DNA from: Ferribacterium limneticum
Lineage (GTDB): Bacteria > Pseudomonadota > Gammaproteobacteria > Burkholderiales > Rhodocyclaceae
Length of the DNA stretch: 64,000 bases
NCBI RefSeq assembly: GCF_020510625.1
Contig: NZ_CP075191.1
Coordinates: forward strand, 2,704,001 to 2,768,000
Direction: 5' to 3'
Below the pieces are notes generated by a model. The model searched no databases. It was given only the letters and a program-made list of their open reading frames with translations, and was not told the origin of the DNA. Positions 60,501-64,000 of the stretch are shown here, in pieces. How positions within the stretch are numbered: the first letter of the stretch is position 1; each line of letters begins with the position of its first letter. The position numbers and the translations under genes are program-made.

Positions 60501-60956
60501 ATGCTCGATACCAAACTCCCCGACTTTTCCCTGCCCGCCACCAGTGGCACATGCTTCAACCTGGCCGCCCAGGCCGGAAAAATAGTGGTCATCTATTTCT
60601 ACCCCAAGGACAGCACCCCAGGTTGCACCACCCAAGGTCAAAACTTCCGCGATCTGCACGCTCAGTTTTCTGCTGCAAACGCTGTAATACTCGGCATTTC
60701 CCGCGACAGCCTGAAGTCACACGAAAACTTCAAGGCCAAACAGGAATTCCCCTTCGAACTCGGTTCCGATACCGATGAAACCGTCTGCAACCTGTTCGCT
60801 GTCATGAAAATGAAAAATATGTACGGCAAACAGGTAAGGGGCGTGGAGCGAAGCACCTTCGTCATCGACCAGAGCGGCGTCCTGCGCCGCGAATGGCGCG
60901 GTGTCAAAGTGCCCGGCCACGTCCAGGAAGTGCTTGATTTCGTCAAAACCCTTTAA
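60501..60956 (+). CDS. bcp: Thiol peroxidase Bcp/PrxQ, apparently 1-Cys
   Basis: 151 residues from ATG 60501. FYPKDSTPGCTTQGQNFRDL holds the peroxidatic Cys42. The resolving Cys found five residues later in E. coli Bcp is Gln47 here, and no other Cys is near; Cys18 is the only possible partner, plus Cys89 (ETVCNLF). It reduces hydroperoxides with thioredoxin or another thiol. Divergent from the binding-protein gene. The longer frame from 60459 is not needed. Confidence 0.92.
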   Translation: MLDTKLPDFSLPATSGTCFNLAAQAGKIVVIYFYPKDSTPGCTTQGQNFRDLHAQFSAANAVILGISRDSLKSHENFKAKQEFPFELGSDTDETVCNLFAVMKMKNMYGKQVRGVERSTFVIDQSGVLRREWRGVKVPGHVQEVLDFVKTL

Positions 60957-60989
60957 ACCCTTTCCCCACCCCGACCAAAGGCCCACTCC

Positions 60990-62417
60990 ATGCCGCGCAA
61001 GCCCGCAGCCATCAAGAAGCCCGCCGTTACCAAAATCTTCGTTCTCGACACCAACGTGCTGATGCACGATCCCAGTTGCCTGTTCCGCTTCGAGGAACAC
61101 GACGTCTTCATCCCGATCATGACGCTGGAGGAACTCGACAACCACAAGAAGGGCATGACGGAAATTGCCCGCAATGCCCGCCAGGCCTCGCGCATGCTCG
61201 ACGAGATGCTGGCGCACGATGATGTCGATATCGATGAAGGCATCGATCTCTACGGCCCCTCCAGCAAGCTGGCGAGCGGCCGGTTGTACCTGCAGACGGA
61301 AGCCATCAGCGCCGAACTGCCGCAGGGTCTGCCGACCTCCAAGGTTGATAACCAGATCCTGTCGGTGGTCATCCACCTGCAGAAGAAATTCCCGAAACGC
61401 CCGGTCATCCTGGTGTCGAAAGACATCAACATGCGCATCAAGTCGCGCGCCCTCAACCTGTTGGCTGAAGACTATTTCAACGACAAGGTGCTCGAGGATA
61501 CCGACATCCTCTACACCGGTACCCGCGCTCTGCCCGACAACTTCTGGGACAAGCACAGCAAGGGTATGGAGTCCTGGAAGAAGGAAAGTAAAACTTACTA
61601 TAAGGTCACCGGCCCGCTCGGCTCGCAACTGCTGGTCAATGAATTCGTCTGGCTGGAAAGCGACAGCTTCACCGCCATCGTCAAGGAAACCGCCGGCAAG
61701 ACTGCGGTGCTGGAAACACTGGTCGATTACACCCACCCGAAGAATGCCATCTGGGGAATTACCGCCCGCAACCGCGAACAGAACTTCGCGCTGAACCTGC
61801 TGATGAATCCGGATATCGACTTCGTCACGCTGCTCGGCCAGGCCGGTACCGGCAAGACCCTGCTGACGCTGGCCGCCGGCCTGACACAGGTACTCGAAAG
61901 CAAGCGTTTTGCCGAAATCATCATGACCCGGGTGACGGTCCCGGTCGGCGAGGACATCGGCTTCCTGCCCGGCACCGAGGAAGAAAAGATGGCTCCGTGG
62001 ATGGGTGCTCTTGAAGACAATCTGGATGTCCTGACCCATAGCGACGAGAACAACAGCGGCCCCTACGGGGGAGAATGGGGCAAGGCAGCTACAAACGACA
62101 TCATCCGCTCGCGGATCAAGGTCAAGTCGATGAACTTCATGCGTGGCCGCACCTTCCTGAAGAAATACCTGATCATCGACGAGGCGCAAAACCTGACGCC
62201 AAAGCAGATGAAAACGCTGGTTACCCGTGCCGGCCCGGGCACCAAGGTGGTCTGTCTGGGCAATATTGCCCAGATCGACACGCCCTACCTGACCGAAGGC
62301 AGCTCCGGCCTGACTTACGTCGTCGATCGTTTCAAAGGCTGGCCGCACTCTGGTCACATTACGTTACAACGTGGTGAGCGTTCCCGTCTGGCTGACCACG
62401 CCGCCGAAGTGCTATAA
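60990..62417 (+). CDS. PIN-PhoH fusion ATPase
   Basis: 475 residues. Residues 15-150 are a PIN RNase domain (FVLDTNVLMHDPSCLFRFEEHDVFIP; NHKKGMTEIARNARQASR; LVSKDINMRIKSRAL). Residues about 245-475 are the PhoH ATPase: TLLGQAGTGKTLLTLAAGL (Walker A) and YLIIDEAQNLTPKQMKTLVTRAGPGTKVVCLGNIAQID (Walker B/sensor). PhoH2-type proteins with this order act as RNA helicase-RNases in mycobacteria, while the function in proteobacteria is less clear. It follows bcp by 33 nt and ends in a strong terminator. Confidence 0.93.
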   Translation: MPRKPAAIKKPAVTKIFVLDTNVLMHDPSCLFRFEEHDVFIPIMTLEELDNHKKGMTEIARNARQASRMLDEMLAHDDVDIDEGIDLYGPSSKLASGRLYLQTEAISAELPQGLPTSKVDNQILSVVIHLQKKFPKRPVILVSKDINMRIKSRALNLLAEDYFNDKVLEDTDILYTGTRALPDNFWDKHSKGMESWKKESKTYYKVTGPLGSQLLVNEFVWLESDSFTAIVKETAGKTAVLETLVDYTHPKNAIWGITARNREQNFALNLLMNPDIDFVTLLGQAGTGKTLLTLAAGLTQVLESKRFAEIIMTRVTVPVGEDIGFLPGTEEEKMAPWMGALEDNLDVLTHSDENNSGPYGGEWGKAATNDIIRSRIKVKSMNFMRGRTFLKKYLIIDEAQNLTPKQMKTLVTRAGPGTKVVCLGNIAQIDTPYLTEGSSGLTYVVDRFKGWPHSGHITLQRGERSRLADHAAEVL

Positions 62418-62435
62418 TCGCTTCATTAATTAAGG

Positions 62436-62460
62436 GGCCGTGTCAGTGACACGGCCTTTT
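62436..62460 (+). terminator. Rho-independent terminator after the PhoH gene
   Basis: GGCCGTGTC / GACACGGCC stem with a 3-nt loop, followed by TTTT. Confidence 0.9.
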
Positions 62461-62497
62461 CGTTTCAGCCACGGATTAATTCCGCCGGAGGAGTCAC

Positions 62498-63796
62498 TTG
62501 AAACGTCGCGATTTTCTAGCATCAGCCGCCGCACTCTCGCTATTTGCCTCTGACGCCTGGGCCGTCAAAAAGCAGGCCAAGACCAGCACAGCACAGAATT
62601 CATCGGGCAGCACCAAGAAAACTGGTGCCGCCGGGAAATCTGCAGCTGGAAGATCTGCAAAAAAGTCCGGGGCAAAACCTGATCGCCTCAATAAGGGGAA
62701 GATCACTTACCGACCTCAGGAACCCGTTGCCCACACAGCCGACGATCCGGTCATCGAACGTCCTCCGCAAGGCACCAGCGCCTCCAGGCTTCCTCCCGTC
62801 AGGGCGCCTGAGCCCCCTTCGGAATGGCGCACCTACGAGATCACCACCACCGTCAACCTGAAGGGCAGCAGCGGCTCAAGCAAACTCTGGCTTCCCTTGC
62901 CGCTCAACCAGGACACGCTCTTTCAACGCACCCTTGGTCACTCCTGGGCGGGCAATCCGGCCAATGCCGGCATGCGCCGCCTGCCGGATGGCGACCTTGA
63001 GGTCTTCTATTGCGAATGGCCGGATAGTGGCGACGCCAAGCTACAGCTAACGACGCTGGTTACGACAGCAGACCGGCATTTCGATGTCACGAAGCGAACC
63101 GTAGCGCCGGAACGCGACGACATCCTGCGCCGCAATCTGCAGGCATCGAAACTGATCCCCAATGATGGGCTCGCCTTCCAGCTCGGCGAACGTATCCTCG
63201 GCCGGATCAAGGACCCTGTCGCGCAGGCCAAGGCTATCTACGACTGGGTCGTCGACAACTCCATCTATGATCCCAGCCTGCCCGGCTGCGGCACCGGGGA
63301 CGTTCGTCGTCAATTGATTCAAGGGCAATACGGTGGGCGCTCGGCTGACATTAATGGCCTCTTCGTCGCCATCTGTCGAGCCATCGGCATTCCGGCCCGT
63401 TGCGTTTATGGTTTGCGCACGGGATCATCCCGGCTTTTCCGCGGCCTCGGCCTGAGCGGTGACGATGCGACCCGCGGCCAACATGTCCGCGCCGAATTCT
63501 ACGTCCCGGGTTATGGCTGGATTCCGGTCGACCCCAGTGACGTTCGACGCACGATTGCCATGGAAGCCCTTTCCGACCGGGACAGCAAGCTCATTTCGCT
63601 GCGGAAAATCCTGTTTGGCGTCTGGGAAATGAACTGGATTGCATTCAATCTTGGCACGGACGTCACACTGCCTGGCAAAAATAGTGCGATGCCTTTTCTG
63701 CTTTTCCCGCAGATGGAATCTGCCGGCAGCCGTTATGACGGAAGCAACTCAGCCGCCATTCAATACAGCATCAAAACCCGCCAGGTCGTCCTCTAA
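62498..63796 (+). CDS. Transglutaminase-like protein, Tat-exported, catalytic Cys replaced by Ser
   Basis: 432 residues. The N-terminal Tat signal is MKRRDFLASAAALSLFASDAWA, followed by a Ser/Ala/Lys-rich linker (about 23-70). The transglutaminase-like core runs from about 235 to 350: KAIYDWVVDN, GQYGGRSADINGLFVAICRAIGIPARCVYGLR and GQHVRAEFYVPGYGWIPVDPSD. His329 and Asp345 are at the triad places, but Ser282 stands where the nucleophile Cys is in the family. It thus may have a different activity or be only a binding protein. It is preceded by GCCGGAGGAG. Immediately after it an IS begins. Confidence 0.85.
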   Translation: MKRRDFLASAAALSLFASDAWAVKKQAKTSTAQNSSGSTKKTGAAGKSAAGRSAKKSGAKPDRLNKGKITYRPQEPVAHTADDPVIERPPQGTSASRLPPVRAPEPPSEWRTYEITTTVNLKGSSGSSKLWLPLPLNQDTLFQRTLGHSWAGNPANAGMRRLPDGDLEVFYCEWPDSGDAKLQLTTLVTTADRHFDVTKRTVAPERDDILRRNLQASKLIPNDGLAFQLGERILGRIKDPVAQAKAIYDWVVDNSIYDPSLPGCGTGDVRRQLIQGQYGGRSADINGLFVAICRAIGIPARCVYGLRTGSSRLFRGLGLSGDDATRGQHVRAEFYVPGYGWIPVDPSDVRRTIAMEALSDRDSKLISLRKILFGVWEMNWIAFNLGTDVTLPGKNSAMPFLLFPQMESAGSRYDGSNSAAIQYSIKTRQVVL

Positions 63797-63804
63797 CCTG
63801 ACTA

Positions 63805-64000
63805 GGGTGTGTGGACAATCAGGCGAGCCAAATTAGAGCGGCGGCGATGGAAATGAATGCTTCAAACCGGATATCGAGTTTGTCGTAGCGCGTAGCGATA
63901 CGGCAAAACTGTTTCAGGCGAGCAAAGAACCTCTCGATGAGATTTCGACTTTTATAGACATGTTTGTCATAGCTTCTGAGCACCTTCCGATTGGCCTTTG
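63805..64000 (-). mobile_element. IS5-family (IS427-type) element, end only
   Basis: The element appears to begin at GGGTGTGTGGACAATC (63805), 8 nt after the preceding stop codon, preceded by CTA as possible TNA target; the other end lies beyond the window. Confidence 0.65.
63819..64000 (-). CDS. IS5-family transposase (IS427 group), C-terminal part
   Basis: The minus strand reads about 60 codons to TGA at 63819-63821: KVLRSYDKHVYKSRNLIERFF, then ARLKQFCRIATRYDKL and FEAFISIAAALIWLA. The Y-x-x-R-x-x-x-E pattern (YKSRNLIERFF) holds the last Glu of the DDE triad. This is typical of the second reading part of IS427-type transposases, often made by frameshift. Truncated by the window edge. Confidence 0.85.
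   Translation of the reverse strand, partial: KANRKVLRSYDKHVYKSRNLIERFFARLKQFCRIATRYDKLDIRFEAFISIAAALIWLA

Noticed and set aside
60717-62357. 546-codon open frame opposite the PIN-PhoH gene and bcp
   Set aside because: Covers two clear genes on the other strand; the composition is that of a reverse-frame shadow.

Overview
The window looks like chromosomal DNA of a betaproteobacterium, most likely a Rhodocyclaceae member of the Dechloromonas/Azonexus type. The grounds are GC-rich coding, a PEP-CTERM exoprotein gene, an AroA-Cmk fusion, and beta/gammaproteobacterial gene orders (ftsK-lolA-rarA-serS; gyrA-serC-pheA-hisC-tyrA-aroA-cmk-rpsA-ihfB). The taxon is an inference, because no 16S gene is present.

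Left part (1-7868): the start of a peptide-type ABC permease, a PEP-CTERM gene behind a good sigma-54 promoter, a decayed IS481-family element inserted at a CTAG target, tRNA-Ser(CGA), mltF, serS, a DUF4126 membrane protein, a DUF2442/DUF4160 pair (DUF4160 frameshifted) and rarA.

Accessory island (about 7.9-19 kb): this sits between rarA and lolA, which are normally adjacent. It holds an AbrB/PIN toxin-antitoxin pair and an SOS-boxed integron integrase (minus strand). To its right are an attI core and a plus-strand cassette array with at least six recognisable attC sites. One attC is split by a group IIC-attC intron whose removal restores the R'' core exactly. Cassette products are small, mostly unknown or membrane proteins, and include a SUFU-domain protein, a DUF4262 protein and a DUF2185-like protein. 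The array fades into degenerate boundaries and is followed by a Tat-exported nitroreductase-like protein and a TIR-domain protein.

Housekeeping block (19-37.7 kb): lolA and ftsK, a Crp/Fnr regulator, trxB (divergent), an Smr protein, glnB-nadE-ppa, a 3'-5' exonuclease, cysM, heptose synthesis (hldD, hldA), ugd, lapB-lapA (LPS control), ihfB, rpsA and aroA-cmk. LPS sugar supply and LPS assembly control are thus grouped.

Second accessory block (37.77-46.7 kb): this separates aroA from tyrA. An IS481-family copy at TCTAGA is itself split by an IS5-family element (TSD TTAG, inside its terminal repeat) and by an intact IS66 element (8-bp TSD). Then follow rfbC-rfbA-rfbB-galE and a periplasmic ATP-dependent DNA ligase.

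Right part (46.7-64 kb): tyrA-hisC-pheA-serC-gyrA, then mtaD, an OmpA-family protein, ubiG-gph, a methyltransferase, an oligopeptide-binding lipoprotein, a Bcp peroxidase, a PIN-PhoH ATPase, a transglutaminase-like protein lacking the usual catalytic cysteine, and the end of an IS5-family (IS427-type) element running off the window.
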